Assembly: GCA_021229015.1 (NCBI GenBank)
Contig: CM037777.1
Coordinates: 25,973,222-26,037,221, forward strand
Direction: 5' to 3'
Source of the DNA: Solen grandis
Lineage: Eukaryota; Mollusca; Bivalvia; Adapedonta; Solenidae
DNA: 64,000 nt
Position 1 is the first letter of the stretch. Each line of letters opens with the position of its first letter. The notes under the pieces are model-generated. The model was given only the letters and a program-made list of their open reading frames with translations, had not been told where the DNA came from and searched no databases. The position numbers and the translations under genes are program-made. This document shows, piece after piece, positions 24,791-38,449 of this stretch.

Positions 24791-25139
24791 TACGAAAGCC
24801 TATTGAGCTCATTTTGGTTGGATTTTTTTTTTTCGCGAATAAACGCGATATTTTCGCGTTATAATGCGAAACTTTCGCGAATTAACGCGGTATTTTCGCG
24901 TTATAACGGGAAACTTTCGCGAATTAACGCGAAACTTTCGCGAATATACGTGATATTTTCGCGTTATAACGCGATACTTTCGCGAATTAACGCGAAACTT
25001 TCGCGAATTAACGCGCTATTTTCGCGTTATAACGCGATATTTTCGCGTTATAACGCGATACTTTCGCGAATAAACGCGAAACTTTCGCGAAAAACGCGAA
25101 ATAAACTATATAAGGACAGGTTTTAATTTAAATTCCTTC

Positions 25140-25253
25140 ATGGTTAGCGAGATAAACAAAATAGATGAAGATAGTGACTTTTATACATTTGTGAGTGATG
25201 TGTCATCAGAAGAAGTGAAGAAAAAAATGCTGAAAGAAAATGTATCGTTCTAA
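25140..25253 (+). other. 37-codon open frame inside the CGCG element
   Basis: Reads MVSEINKIDEDSDFYTFVSD then VSSEEVKKKMLKENVSF. Acidic-then-lysine composition, an ATG start and a clean stop make it more protein-like than neighbouring frames. It resembles the N-terminal lead of invertebrate proteins related to tyrosine recombinases of the Crypton/DUF3504 type, but the match is from memory and short. It may be a captured first exon. Confidence 0.25.
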
Positions 25254-25264
25254 AATGTTTTTCA

Positions 25265-25305
25265 TGTTTACCGTCGCTTTGATAGTACAACGGCCACGAA
25301 AGCCT
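25265..25305 (-). mobile_element. Internally deleted SINE scrap
   Basis: The segment GTTTACCGTCGCTTTGATAG matches the V-SINE 3' end on the minus strand and runs directly into ACGGCCACGAAAGCC, resembling the tRNA-like head end. Both ends without the body suggest a large internal deletion. It lies inside the TA-flanked inverted-repeat element. Confidence 0.35.
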
Positions 25306-25781
25306 AAGTAATTTATGTAAATGAATTAATATTTTCTAAATGCCAAATAAGCAAAACGATTACTGATTATATTATATACATTTTTAATAAGTGTGTATAC
25401 GTGCATATTGATTATTCATAGAATAATAATTGGGTAAGTCATTTACGGCATCATTTATATTCAAAAAGACAATGTAAGGCGATCAATATGTACCAAATCA
25501 AAAGCGAAAAAGATATTTCTACATAATTGGGTCAGGTTTCGCAAAATTGGTATATACAATGTTGTTTTAGTGTAAAATTATATGCTCTTTAGTAATCAAA
25601 CGTGTCTACAATGTTGAGTGCCACGTAAATATTGTCGCGTTTATTCGCGAAAGTTTCGCGTTAATTCGCGAAAGTATCGCGTTAATTCGCGAAAGTTTCG
25701 CGTTATAACGCGAAAATATCGCGTTTATTCGCGAAAAAATAATTTTTTTTCCAACCAAAATGAGCTCAATAGGCTTTCGTA

Positions 25782-28080
25782 CTAACCTTTTTATTTGTCA
25801 CTTCAAATACATAGATAACTAAATAGGGAATATTGATAATAATAAAATGATAATGTAATAATAAAGATGTGAGATGTTGCTTCCATTAAGATGATATTTA
25901 TAAGCAGTTCATTTGATAATACTTAGCTTTGATTTATTTCTTGAATTCGTTTTAATTTATTTCTAATCAGATGTTGTGGAAGCACTTGAGGGGAAAGCAA
26001 ATTACATGTATATATTTAATAAAAAAGTATACTTTTTTTTGTTTGAAAACAAATGACGTCTCAATATGTGACTCAAATGTTAATGGACTTCTAAGCAGCT
26101 CACATTACACGTTCAATATATCCTGATTTTGTTGAATACATTAATCAATTTTACATGTTCTGTATTTCTATATTTCAGAAACTAACATCGATTAGTATAG
26201 TTGAATAGGAATTTATAGCAAAGGACAGATCCTAGCTGTATAAACGTAAGTTCGGAAGTACTGGAAAAGTCTTATTGAATCTGACTGTGACTAAACTTTA
26301 TGGATACAAAACAGGTAATACTTTAACCTCCTCAAAAAGTCTAATTATCGTGGGTACAATATACATACCATCCGAAGGCTCAAAATTTCTTAACAATGAA
26401 CATCTTTTTAAGAATGAAAATGAAGTAGAATAAAACATGCTGATAAAACAAGCAAAACAGCAAATTTGTGTGATTGTTTACTTTCAAATCCTACCTATGA
26501 TGGCAGTTTTGATATTGTGTGAAAGCAAGAAAATTTTGAATAAATAAACGCTGTTTCAGAGAATCTAAAAAATCCATTGGAACGGTATTCCCAAGATCAT
26601 AGATCTAAAACGAAGTCTGCAGAGTGAAGAACCTTTTTCTCTTAAGTGACAGATGCATGAAGACAACGGTTTGACGCTAATACATTTGGAGATAAATATT
26701 TGATAGATAATGTGATGGATACTTCTGATAGTCCCCGGTTGTGACAAGTTTCAGGTATTAGAAACCGACACGATTCATTCGGATAGTCATCTTGATATAA
26801 ATCATTCAACGCATTGCCACAACGCAATTACTAACATTTACAAGTCATCGAACTACTAGAAATTCTTAAACATAAATGTTGTAATACTTCTCCAAATCAG
26901 TGCTATTCGGGGAAAAAGGCAGGCCAACCGTCGTAATATAATTTATCGACCGATAAAAACGCGATTTTTAAATGCAACACTCTTCTGCGTGGAGGCAGGA
27001 AAGTCATGTAAACAATAAAAAAAATCTCTGCGTCCGACACTTGTAATCAAAGGACCGATAGTCCTGAGAGCTGCCAGTTGAAAAATATTGCTACATTAGC
27101 CTAGCTTATAAGTTCGTGCAAGGCACTCATTGTATTTTGAAATTATAGACAATTAATAATTAAAACAGAAATAAATTATTATGCAAACAATAATCGACTA
27201 TTACAAACAGAACTGGCACAACAGTTTGTAAAACTCACGTAAAGGAGTTGTTTTTAGTGGTTTGAATGGAAAGAATCTAACACCTTAAAATCAAAATGCA
27301 GCAAAGCATATTTTTAATTTTTGAACACCCAGTTAAAACTTACGGATATAAACAGGTATATACGATAAAACACCTCTTCAAGACAGGAAATGTCCTAATA
27401 CAGCCGCCATATTTTTGATACGAGATCGTATGATACAAGAAGTAAATTCATTAGCCAGAACATAAATGACGAATCAGACTAAAACACACAATTATCAAGC
27501 AAATATCAACATATTTAAAGAATTTCATGATTGTTTATGCAAAACTTCAACCAAAATTCTACCTTTCCGTTACAATCCAGTACCTTCGGACTGTCTTATA
27601 TACAGTTACTCAACTATTATTTTTCACTTTTTTCATTATTTTGTTCAAATATGAAAAGTACACATTACCTCAGTAATATATTAATTTCAGATAACTCAAA
27701 ACATGTTCCAAATGAATTATAAATGAACATGGACAATATATATTTACTGCTTATCGGGTAACCGTTCTACTATCAGATCAGTTGGAAATGTTTCCCGTAC
27801 ACCAGTGTTACTTTCATCTTTTTGTGCGATGACCGTTGCGTCATTTTAACACACTTCACGAGAATGTTGTCAGTTATTCTATTCAGATCGCCCCTACTTT
27901 TTTTTATTTGATTGCTATCTGCTCTCTCTCTCTCATATGAGATTATTTATTGAAATAAAGTATTTGCAAACACCTTGCGTTTTTCGTTTTCGCCAGTGGC
28001 AAGATTACCTCTGTTCTGGTAGTTTACTGATTTCATATGAAGTCATACATTTATTTATATATGATATTACTTTAAAATAT
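25782..28080. other. AT-rich interval without recognised gene
   Basis: No domain, splice-supported exon or repeat family was recognised. There is a CT run near 27921-27933. Confidence 0.45.
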
Positions 28081-28084
28081 AATG

Positions 28085-29557
28085 TTTTCAATTATAATTG
28101 GACATTTGTTTTTGAATCAGGAAAGGTTTGAAAGCATTAAATATTCTTTTCAATGACTTAAAAAAGGTATCAGTTAAAAACAAATGTGTCAACTTTTCGA
28201 TGCTTTTGTTGGTGCAGTTCTTAACTTCAGCTGTGAACTATGGAGATTTGGTAAATCTAAATTAATTGAACATGTACATCTAAAAGTTTGTAAAACGATC
28301 TTAAGTGTGAATGGTAACAAGTAACATGGGTAGGCAGATATCCTTTATTCAAAAATAGATTAATACACGAATTGTAAAATTTTGGTGTAAAAGTTTGTCT
28401 TCAAATAATATACTCATTACGAATTTGTATAGGAGTCTTACTGAAACAGCTACTGTAAAGTCACTAATTTTCGTTGACATTAAATTCTAACATGGGAATT
28501 TCGTGGGCGTATTTATTCGTGTATCTATGTACTAGAAAACTTGAGGTCTATATAAGAGACAGTTAAGTGGGGATTAATATTCGTGGATAAACCCCACGAA
28601 ATCGACGAAAATTAGTGTCCCATGAAAATTAATGATTTCACAGTAGTAACAGCAGAAAGAATTTAGTGTGAAATTAATGTTAGACAGTTATGGATTTTCT
28701 CATGTTTGGAGAAATCCACATTGTATTGATCTTAAAACAAGAAATATCTTTAGAAAAGATACTGGGCCGTGGTAACCAGCTTGATGATTAGTGTCTGAAT
28801 GGTTTAACATGTAATAGATTTTGTGTAATTCCTGTGTCAGTGCAGCTCTTTGAAATACCACAGATCCAAATAGTTTGTACAATCTTGGTAGACACTTACA
28901 GCCTTAAAACATCTGTGCATTAGACTTCGTTTCGTGGGCTACAAAACGAAACCGGATGTTACGTTTTTGTTAAATATAGGATCTGTCAGGGTCGAACAAT
29001 CAATTCCGAAATCTATGTGTTTCCTATTTTTTAGCGTTCTACTCTTTCAGTTTACCTTAAAAAGGTGCAGTGTCTTACGTTTCGGGAAAAATCGTTCGCA
29101 GGGAAAGAAAACTTAAACTTTTAAAATAAACAGAGATCTAAAGAACTCATTCCGCAACTCCTTTCTTTCTTTTGACTCATTTTACAATGACCAATGGGAA
29201 TTTAGCAAAGCATAAAATAACCAATGAAATGCCTAATTTTATTCTGCTTCATTATTGTGTGTTTCACAGGAAGTCAGGGTGAAAATAATCGGCCTAACGG
29301 TCGAAAAATCCATGAAATCCAGGGTGAGATTGTCTTCGCCTAAATTAAGAATTGAAACAGGGCGTTACAGTCAAAATAGAATAGAAAGAGTTTATAGATA
29401 CTGTACAATCTGTAATGCTAGGGATATTGAGGACAAATATCATTTTAGTGTGTCCTGCATACGAACACATCAGGAAACTGAAAAAAAACAAAAAAAAAAA
29501 ACATATCAGAAAATTGCAAGCAACCCTATTAAAAAAACCAGTAGGACATACGTTTAA
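28085..29557 (+). pseudogene. Decayed LINE reverse transcriptase (C-terminal half)
   Basis: Pieces in several frames follow the order of a non-LTR retrotransposon RT. KALNILFNDLKKVSVK is at about 28130. QLFDAFVGAVLNFSCELW then GKSKLIEHVHLKVCKTIL lies at 28190-28315. VKFWCKSL is near 28380, and YGFSHVWRNPHCIDLKTR near 28690-28740. LRIETGRYSQNRIERVYRYC then TICNARDIEDKYHFSVSC (a zinc-knuckle-like C-x2-C...H-x4-C end) lies at about 29345-29460. Frameshifts, stops and a MITE at 28453-28643 interrupt it. No intact protein could be made. The polymerase core (palm) motifs are missing, so this is a 5'-truncated fossil. Confidence 0.65.
28453..28643. mobile_element. TA-flanked MITE inserted in the LINE fossil
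   Basis: Inverted ends CTGTAAAGTCACTAATTTTC and (reverse complement of the right end) CTGTGAAATCATTAATTTTC, flanked by TA at 28451-28452 and 28644-28645. It contains repeated ATTTCGTGG-type motifs common in bivalve MITEs. It splits the RT remnant and is therefore the younger insertion. Confidence 0.75.
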
Positions 29558-29599
29558 TTAACATTTTCTTTATATTTCTTGCCCCTATTTCTTGTAGCG

Positions 29600-32500
29600 G
29601 TGCAATAAAATCTAATTTGTATCTGTATGTAACAGTATATACAGTAAATGATGTTAAATTATGTATTTAGAACGGCATTCTTTAATGTAATCTAATGTTT
29701 TAATCAAGACAGCTATTATCAACAAGCTAATGAAGTATCTGATGTTCTCAAATGTAAAATAATGTAATAACTCAAGCTACGTTTATATGAAATAAAAAAA
29801 TGTAGATTGACTATATCTTAGATAGCAAATATATTAATAATAAAGAGGTTAAAAAAAAGATGACAAGGTTTATTTTTGGTTGAATTTTAATCTGAAGACG
29901 TTTAATTATACATTTACGCTCTAAATGCATTTACCCATTACATGAGAAAAGCAAAGTGAATATAATGAAAAAGAAATGAGATGTCGAAATGCAAAGATAC
30001 AGATGACTTTGTGGTGTCCTACTATCGTAGCAAAGTAAATTATTGGTTTGTTCATTGATGTGTATTATGTTCTAGTAAACACAACGACCGTATATATAGT
30101 TTACTTCGATTACCAAGCGTTCATAATAAAGAATTTCAATTATATTCAAACAAAGCTTTTAACCCTATTTGACTCTTTGACAAGTTTCGAGCAATTAAGA
30201 CATTGATCAAAGACGTTTCTTCTAGAAGTGCCAACTTGAGACCAGTAAATATGAGTTAATAACCGTTTATGGTTATATAGCCTAGATATACTTCCACTGG
30301 TAAGTGTAAATCAATATAGCCAAGTCAATAATGGGAATGGTAATTAATGGTTGTAGATTAGAAGGTGTACCGTTTTGCCATGTAGACTTTTGTCAGCGAT
30401 CTTCTTGTCTTGTGCTGTTGATAAATTACTCTTAGTTTTTGAGAAGAATTAGAGAGATGAAGAAAGGATAATTCTTAACCCCGACAATGCTCAATTCACT
30501 TCTTTATTAGGCAAAAACATGTGCATTGTTCATATCCTTACAAATATATATACAGGTGTCGTTGCAATCATGAGACTGAAATAAGAAGAGCATAGTAAAA
30601 TATATCAAAATCGGGTGTTTCCATGAAAAAATATGAGAAAAAATTGCCATAAAACCTTTGCCTTTCCGAATTTGGAAAAACGGACACCGGGTGGAAATAG
30701 CTTTGACAAATACGGATCCCATGAGAACTATTTTAGTATCATTCTTTAACAGGTGAAACTACTGTGTTTCCATTGTTCTATCTCCAATCAAAGAACTGAA
30801 TGTCTGCAAGACCGGTAAGTATGTCGATCTCAGGACAAGGTATAAACAAGGTATACAAATACTGTTTTGCCATATGTGTTAAATTTGTGATCTGTAAATG
30901 TACATACAAGAATGAAAGTAAACTTCACCTGAAATAATATATACTTGTTTTTTATTTGCCAAATACATGTATACGAATACTGTGGGCAAAGGTGACTGTT
31001 TTTGCGACCAGTTCAGACCAAGATCAGCTGCACTTCCGGTTAGTCTGATAATTGTCTGCAATATTCGCTATTCAGTCGATATATACATTTTCAGCAAGAA
31101 CCCCATGGTACAGTTCAACATAAAAAAGGACAAGTCCAATTTAGCAATTTACCATGGTAAGGGTAAATACTGATCAAGATTTACACGCTATTTTAGGTAA
31201 ACAACGAATAAAGGAGTTCTACTGAAACATAAATTTCCGTCTCACATCGTCTTATACATGTAACAAATATTTAAAATAGCATTCCTGAGAAATCTTCCTA
31301 CTGCACCGTTTATTTAAACAAATATTGCTTTAATTGACTTTCTAAAGTCAAATGTATTTACCAAAAGTATTGCTTGTATCTGTTATGCGTCATAATGCAA
31401 TATACAGCAGAAAATGTATAAGTAATCCAACATATATCTTTACAAATAACACATGGTGATGGACCACACACACACACACACACACATTATACATTACCAC
31501 TCATTAATTAAAACAGTAATATCCAAAAACAATTATTCAAAAGTATGTTAATAAAAAAAAAAGATTGATTTAAATTGTTATCCCGCATCTATTTAAATCA
31601 GATATTTCTTAATTTATGCCCTGTCATAATTTGCATCTGAAAACATATTAAACTGTGTCAATTTAAGACCGTATTATATGATATATCAATTTGTAATTTT
31701 TAGGTGTAATTAATAATTTTAGAATTATTGTCTTAAAGGAAAATTCCTCGTAATTTAAACAAAATCGTGAATTATTAGGGGTCCTGAATATTCGATTTGG
31801 ACAAAACTTTCATATATAGCTTAAACACTTAAAGCCGCTCGTTCACATAATGGCATTTGACTAAAAATCATTTCTTACTGTTTGTGTGTATTATTTTTAT
31901 CAATTCCCATCAGAAGCATGGTCACCCGATGCAACCATCCGTGATTGTAAAAATATATGTGCGCGTGTGTGTGTTTACTTTGATAATATACAGTATTGTA
32001 TTCGTCTGAATAAAGTATCTGCTCTGTTCATATGAGCAACTTAATTGTTTAAAAGTCACGTCTCTGACAAATGATTGCAGTTGCTCCTCATCTGGATTAA
32101 CAACTCGGGGTTTAGATGTACTTTTAACACTGCTCCCTTCAGTTTCAGCTGTTTCTCTTTGCTTTAGCAGCGTGAACAGCTAATATCTCATTGCTCTCAT
32201 TAATGGTTTGGTTACTGAAAAATATAATCAGAATTGACTTAAAATCTATACTCAGTTGTGTTTCTTAATGCATAATGATAGGAATCAAAGTAATGTCACT
32301 AGCAGTTATTCACAGGTCGAGGCTTATTCTATAAAATGCTACTGTACAGCTCGAGACTTTTTGAATTTTTCAAAGCACCGTTGTCATTTTAATAATGAGG
32401 GGGCATGTATTACTCACATGATAGAAAAGTTAAGCGGTTTTATGATGATCGTATTGTTTTTTGCAGCTAAGCAGCTTTTTTGTAAACCTTTCATTCATAA

Positions 32501-35500
32501 ATCTTAACTGCTGTTATGAATTCGGTCAACAATTGAAATAAGCATATTTTTGAAATAGTGCGTTTAGTTGAATAGAATACCAGCTTATAACGTATTTCAA
32601 TGGTAATAAAAAGTCTTACACTTTTAGCTGTGAACTGTTATCATATGAGATTGGAAAAGCAAGTGTTAGCTCGTATTATAAATTTTGTTTGAGTTACTTT
32701 ATTTATTTACTAAAAATCGCCTTAACCTTTTCCTATGCGAGGAATACCTTTAAGCTTAAAGAGTTTTTTTTGCAACAAACATAATTGAATTAACTCTCAA
32801 ACAAGAAGGTTTGAGAAAGTATCGCTTTTTGTTGCCAAAATCATTTCCTAACAGTCAATCTCTTGAATACCAAAATGGTGCGGATACAGGAGAAAATACC
32901 AAATTTAATCTCATTATAATCACAGTTAAGCTATGTTCTTTACGGTAGAGGTTATTCCCCCCATTAAGGGTAAATACTACCATTAAAAATGCAAGCTCCC
33001 AAAGGTTGTGATTATACAGATAAGGTTATATTTAATTTCTTACACCCACAAATATCATATACAATTGTGTTGGTTCTGTTGGCAAGTGCATACACATTGA
33101 GCCAACCAGCTCTATCACTTCCCAGTGTTACTTAGACATTGTATCCTTTTTGTAGGCCTTATTTCCACCGTGACGAAAGTATTGCGCGATGCGCGATGAG
33201 CATGACAAAAGATGTTTGTGTATTTTGAAAACATCACGAAGTCGTGTTTCTTTTGGTGTTTCTGAAATATAAAACTTTTAGTTTGCATAAAACCTTTTTC
33301 TTTTATTTTCAACCATACTCTCCCATATTTCCTTGTCGAAATATTTAGAAGAACGTATTTCTTCTCCCAACTTAAAAACATTTTCATTGATACAGAACAA
33401 AATAAACTCTTATTCTAGCCCTGCTTTCATTTACCGTGAAAACTCCCCATTGATGGCGTTTGCATTTCTGTAAAGAGTGCATCCCTAACATTTGCAAGCG
33501 TTATGCTCAACTGGACGCATGGTGGGTATTAAGAAGTCTTCCTCTAAATTTCCGTGCACACATGCTTCCTACACTGTAGTCGTGTCTCATCCAAATATAT
33601 ATGCATTTGCGAAATCTGACGGTACTTGCCAATTACAAAATGTAAAAAAGTACTTACAGTTGATGCATTTTTAAGCGATGCAAGACCGGATATTTGGTCA
33701 TTAAGTACCATGTAGGTAACTTTACAATCTCGCTAAAATTGCGAGGCGCGTCTGGTATTTAAATACTTACAATCTCTGAGAAATAACGGGCATTGAAAAA
33801 ACGGAAACACGGTTTTAAGAATTACGCACAAGCGAGCTGTCAGATTCGTTTTTAATTTTCAAACTAATTCAGATTAACACCAGTTGCTAATGCGGACTAT
33901 TACCTCTTAATGACATCCATAACTACGCTTATCATCCTGGTGTGAACGTAGTTTATTGCAGTTTGCGTATCCTCTCCAATAACAGAAAGAAAAAATATCT
34001 CCCGCATGAAGAGCACTGTGCTGTCAATTGAGGCTGCTGTGATGAATGTATTTCATTTCCTAATTTGTAAGTGACACAATAGTTGACTTGTGTGATTTGA
34101 CCTCAATTTTTTCTATGTCTAACAGATAATTTGTACTTACAAGTAGTGTATGTATATGAACGAAATGTCATTATGATACATGGGAAGTAACACAGTCTCT
34201 CTAACGTTGCAATGATACATTGAAACAAGCAGTTGATTAACTTGGTGGACACAAATAATTTAATCAATTCATAAGTAATGTATATTTTCATTAAAACAGT
34301 CAGGAAATAAGTAAAATAAACCTTTCACTGAGGTAATACGTGATGATTTTAATGATTTTTTGTGAATTCAAGAGAAAGAATAAACAATTATGCACATTAG
34401 CTATTGTTGGCGCCAATCCATTCATTATTTTAATTGCGCATTTCTCGAATTCATTGATCTAAAACCATTATTTTCCTGTAACCTGGGTTACATGGACCAT
34501 TTCAAAACAAGTTAAATATTTTTATGAATTGTTCAAAGCAGCTTTATTTCGACAAAGTCAATTGAACGCTTATACATGACTGTTAAACTTTATTTACTTT
34601 TGAGGGCAAACTTAATGATGCCCAATACACGGTAGTAAAACAGCAGTTTTCTGAAGTATAATATGATATATACAATATTGACCTATCTTAGACTGTATAC
34701 GAGTACTGCATTTTAATTAACATGGCGGTGCCTGGAATAATATATTTTATGCCAAATGTATTCGATATAAAATGTATCCAAGAATAACAAAAGTCTTTAC
34801 TCACGTGTGCTTTCAATTTAAACATCATTCTGTTGTTTTGTCATTATTTCCTTTACATGTGAATACGACGGGTCATTTGGATATACAATGAACTAGGAAT
34901 TTAGATGAGAGTTTGATTTAGAACTTAAACACGACAAAAAAAGGAAAATAAGATTATATACAAATTTATTTCGAATGTCATATTAAAACAGATATAAGAT
35001 AACTAGGTAATTGCGTCATAATTTTATCTTCTTGAGAAAAAACCATCAAAGTACATGTATATATACATATACGTGCAAGGAATAAAGCGATACGTTATTT
35101 TAATTTAATACATCTTTATAAAAATAGTCTCGGACTGACTGAATGCAACGGTAGGCTGACGGATAAGAAGAAAGGAATTAGCAGTGATGCTCAATGGAAT
35201 ATATGACGTAAGTCTATATCATTAAACATTGATGATTACTCTTTGGAGTAAACAAAAAAAATAGTTACATCGATATACATCGATTTCCTATGCCGTTGAT
35301 TTATTGTATGTGCCTTAACAGTTTGTTAAATAAAGAGGCTTATTATATTAGATTAGAAATTGTTGATGCTGCTCGGAATTGTTTGGCGAACAATGCCTTT
35401 TACCAAATAGCAAGTGTTTTTTTTATTAAATTGAAATTAGGTATACTATTTGCCTATGCACAGAACAAATGAGGACAGTAGACAGTGTGTTATCCCTCTT

Positions 35501-38300
35501 GGTTGTCCACATTGAAACGATTTGATCGAATGATCTTTGTCACGTACATGTATTGCTCGTCAGCTAATGAATTAACAAAATACACGATTTCATGATTGTG
35601 AGGTGTTGACTAACTGACATTTATTGGAGTCCTGCATGCCAGCGTGTCTAGTTTACCTCACTGCTATTTACATTTCGGTAAATTTTTAATGATAATCAAC
35701 GCCCTATATTTGAATTGTGAACGGAAATAGCAATTAAGTTAATTGGTTATACTCGATGATTGGTTTTTCTATTTTATGATGACAGGAAGCTGCAACCCCT
35801 TAAGGAAGTAAATGCATATGTATGTTACCACTTCTTATAACCCCTCGTGTGACAACAGAAAAAGAGTCTACGGTCCCAATTAACTTACTAACGTCTCTGG
35901 AGTGTTTCTACCGAGAACTAAAGTTTGGTAATCTCATTACAAGTCCAGTTAACCTATCACGTCTATACCTGACTTGTCAGTTCCTCGCATCCCACTTGAC
36001 CAATATGTAGACTAATCATTGCTTTCCAGTCATTCACGTTCCTGTAAATATACTCATTAAGGTTGTGCATCGTCTCTCCCAGCTGTAAATAAATAACAAT
36101 ACATGTTTCCCTCGGTATAAATATTAATATAATCACAAGAGTATCAAAACTCAATATATCACTCATTATTTCATCAATGATTTTGCATGAATTATACATA
36201 AATCTCAATTTTGTGTACTCTAATGGCATTTTGATGTCTATGAAACTTAGAAGGTTTCCACAGTCGAAAGTGATGGTATGTTACTAGATTTACAAATCGG
36301 TCATGAGGGAATACGAGCGTGTTTCAATACAGCCATTTTTTAATCTTCGTTGGTTTAGTTTGAAAATGAGAGTAATTAACGTAATGTTATATGGTATGGG
36401 CGAAATTACCAACTCGTGGGAAAACACATATACACCACCGTTGCATTAGGCAACTGAAATTTGCTTTGAGTTTGCATCTTTGCTACCATCATAATGTCTT
36501 CATAATATGATATTCACAAAAATATGTTTCATCATCATTATCAATATCAACAAAGGCATGTAATAAAAAACAAAACAAATAAGGACGAAAAAAAAAATGT
36601 TGAAAAAGAGGAAATCATTAACTGAGCCCTACATCGTGTTCATATATTTTTATTTTGTACTATCCCGAAAACGGTTTATCGTGTCAACTATTGATTTCCT
36701 TTCAGTAGCCTCACTATTAGTTAGACACTCGAATATAGTCATTATTTCTCTTAACATACATTGTAGTTTCAATCTATTTAAAAAGATAATAAAGCGATAT
36801 AGTTTATTCAATATTCTTTGGAAGCATAAAAGACGTAAAGAATACTGTGCTCAGACTCTCACAACATTGTGTTTGATAACCTTTTCAATTCTTTAATTGT
36901 ATATCTTCAGGTTTATCTCTCCTAGACAGACACCTTACATACAGCATAATAAAATGTTCACTCTTGATGGCAGCAAGAAACTGTCAGATACATATTGGTC
37001 TTGGCATTTGACAAACACTCCCTTCGATTTATTATGGAAACACCATTCAATGATTTAATATATATTTACCAACTCTATTTTGCCCAGATATTTAAACGCA
37101 GTTAAACAATATTATCATGCGAACTGTTATGTGAAACACAATTAAACAATATTATCGTGATCGGTTATCACATTGCAACCACCACACAATAAATAACAAT
37201 AAAAAATAAGTAAGGGTGTGCTATAGGTTTACTATATTTATAGAATGAAAACATTGAAAATTTAAGTGTCCTGTACTTAAAGTGTATTAACTTGCAATTT
37301 CACCGCGTACGTGATATCTTTTATCATGCCATCTGTTTTGATGTTGTTTTGTACATTTTCCTTGTTGTTATAGTATCTCAAATACAAAAGGTCACTGATT
37401 CAAAATATGACTGCACAATTTAACAGTTTATTCTTTACCTTCAAATTATTTCAATCCCTTACATTATTTATTTTAAGTGAATTCATGTAAACATATACAT
37501 ATACTCACGAGGTATCACTGTATATTCATACTACACCAAATTATCACATGACACCATCTTCGGCCTTCTATAAATTGGTCAGTTACTAAATCGATTTCAA
37601 GAGATTGAGTAGACCATCTGCGTGCTCCCTGGTAGATTGAGCTAGAAAACTGGTGGGATTTAGACTTTTTAACGTCCGCGTTGTTGTAATGGTCTTAATC
37701 TGTATACAAGTTCAATGTTTGGTGGAAGCGTTAAATTACAACAGAAAATGATACTAAATTGGTATAACACGTTTTTAACTCCTGTGCGAGAGAAGTCAGC
37801 GAGATTAGGAGATTGTAAAGACACACGAACATTAATTATAGAACATGGGTAAAAACCATTTGTAGTGTTACAGTAGCAAGAAAGCAGAAAAGCTATAAAA
37901 AATTGGCATAATTATCCTTTTCATCTGAAGATTCACATAGTTAAGCAGATGGAAATTGGTAATTCTTAAATGTAATGTCCACATTTTAGTCTGGCTTATA
38001 TTACGTAATGACATTAATATAAACCTTAAAGACATTCAAATAGCTGTCGATAGGGTTAGGGTTAATTCAAATGTTGCAAGCATATATCTCTAGTCTCATA
38101 TTGCTCAGGAAATTTTCTTAATTAATCCAATATATCTACCAGAACTACCCTTAACTGTATGCTAATTCGACACTGTTATTACCGTGGTGAAGTTTTAATT
38201 ACACAAAGAAAGTTTATAGGAAATAATCGTCTCGGAGAAGACATTCATGTGACGTGTTTGGGGAAAAAATCGCTGTCTGAGGTGGCAAGTCGCTTGGCAT
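29600..38300. other. Long AT-rich interval, no confident gene
   Basis: Only short open frames of low-complexity composition. Noted: a CA dinucleotide run at 31466-31487; a stretch at about 30985-31045 whose minus strand contains GATCTTGGTCTGAACTGGTC, like part of a common bivalve MITE; and CA/TG-rich bases near 31960-31975. No splice-supported exon chain was found. Confidence 0.45.
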
Positions 38301-38349
38301 GTTTGTTTGTTTGTTTGGTTTAACGTCCCACCGACAGTATTTCAGTCAT
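38301..38349 (-). mobile_element. Partial SINE running into the assembly gap
   Basis: GTTTGTTTGTTTGGTTTAAC then GTCCCACCGACAGTATTTCA resembles the 3' end of the SINE at 40022-40330, with the GACAGTATTTCAGTCAT core of the V-SINE. The rest is hidden by the N run. Confidence 0.5.
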
Positions 38350-38449
38350 NNNNNNNNNNNNNNNNNNNNNNNNNNNNNNNNNNNNNNNNNNNNNNNNNNN
38401 NNNNNNNNNNNNNNNNNNNNNNNNNNNNNNNNNNNNNNNNNNNNNNNNN
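38350..38449. other. Assembly gap (100 N)
   Basis: Exactly 100 N bases, the usual placeholder for a gap of unknown size. The left side ends inside a SINE, a likely cause of the break. Confidence 0.99.

Larger units (their letters stand above)
24793..25779. mobile_element. TA-flanked inverted-repeat element with CGCG palindrome arrays
   Basis: The ends are perfect inverted repeats of about 30 bases beginning CGAAAGCCTATTGAGCTCAT. Inverted homology continues into arrays of TTTCGCG/CGCGAA palindromes: 24831-25106 on the left and 25633-25737 on the right. TA dinucleotides at 24791-24792 and 25780-25781 fit a Tc1/mariner-type target duplication. The interior holds a small open frame (25140-25253) and a SINE scrap. 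No transposase is present, so the element is non-autonomous. The left array is more than twice as long as the right. Confidence 0.8.

Noticed and set aside
24776..25126. 116-codon plus-strand frame with repeated SRINAKLSR
   Set aside because: Translation of CGCG palindrome arrays inside a non-autonomous element.
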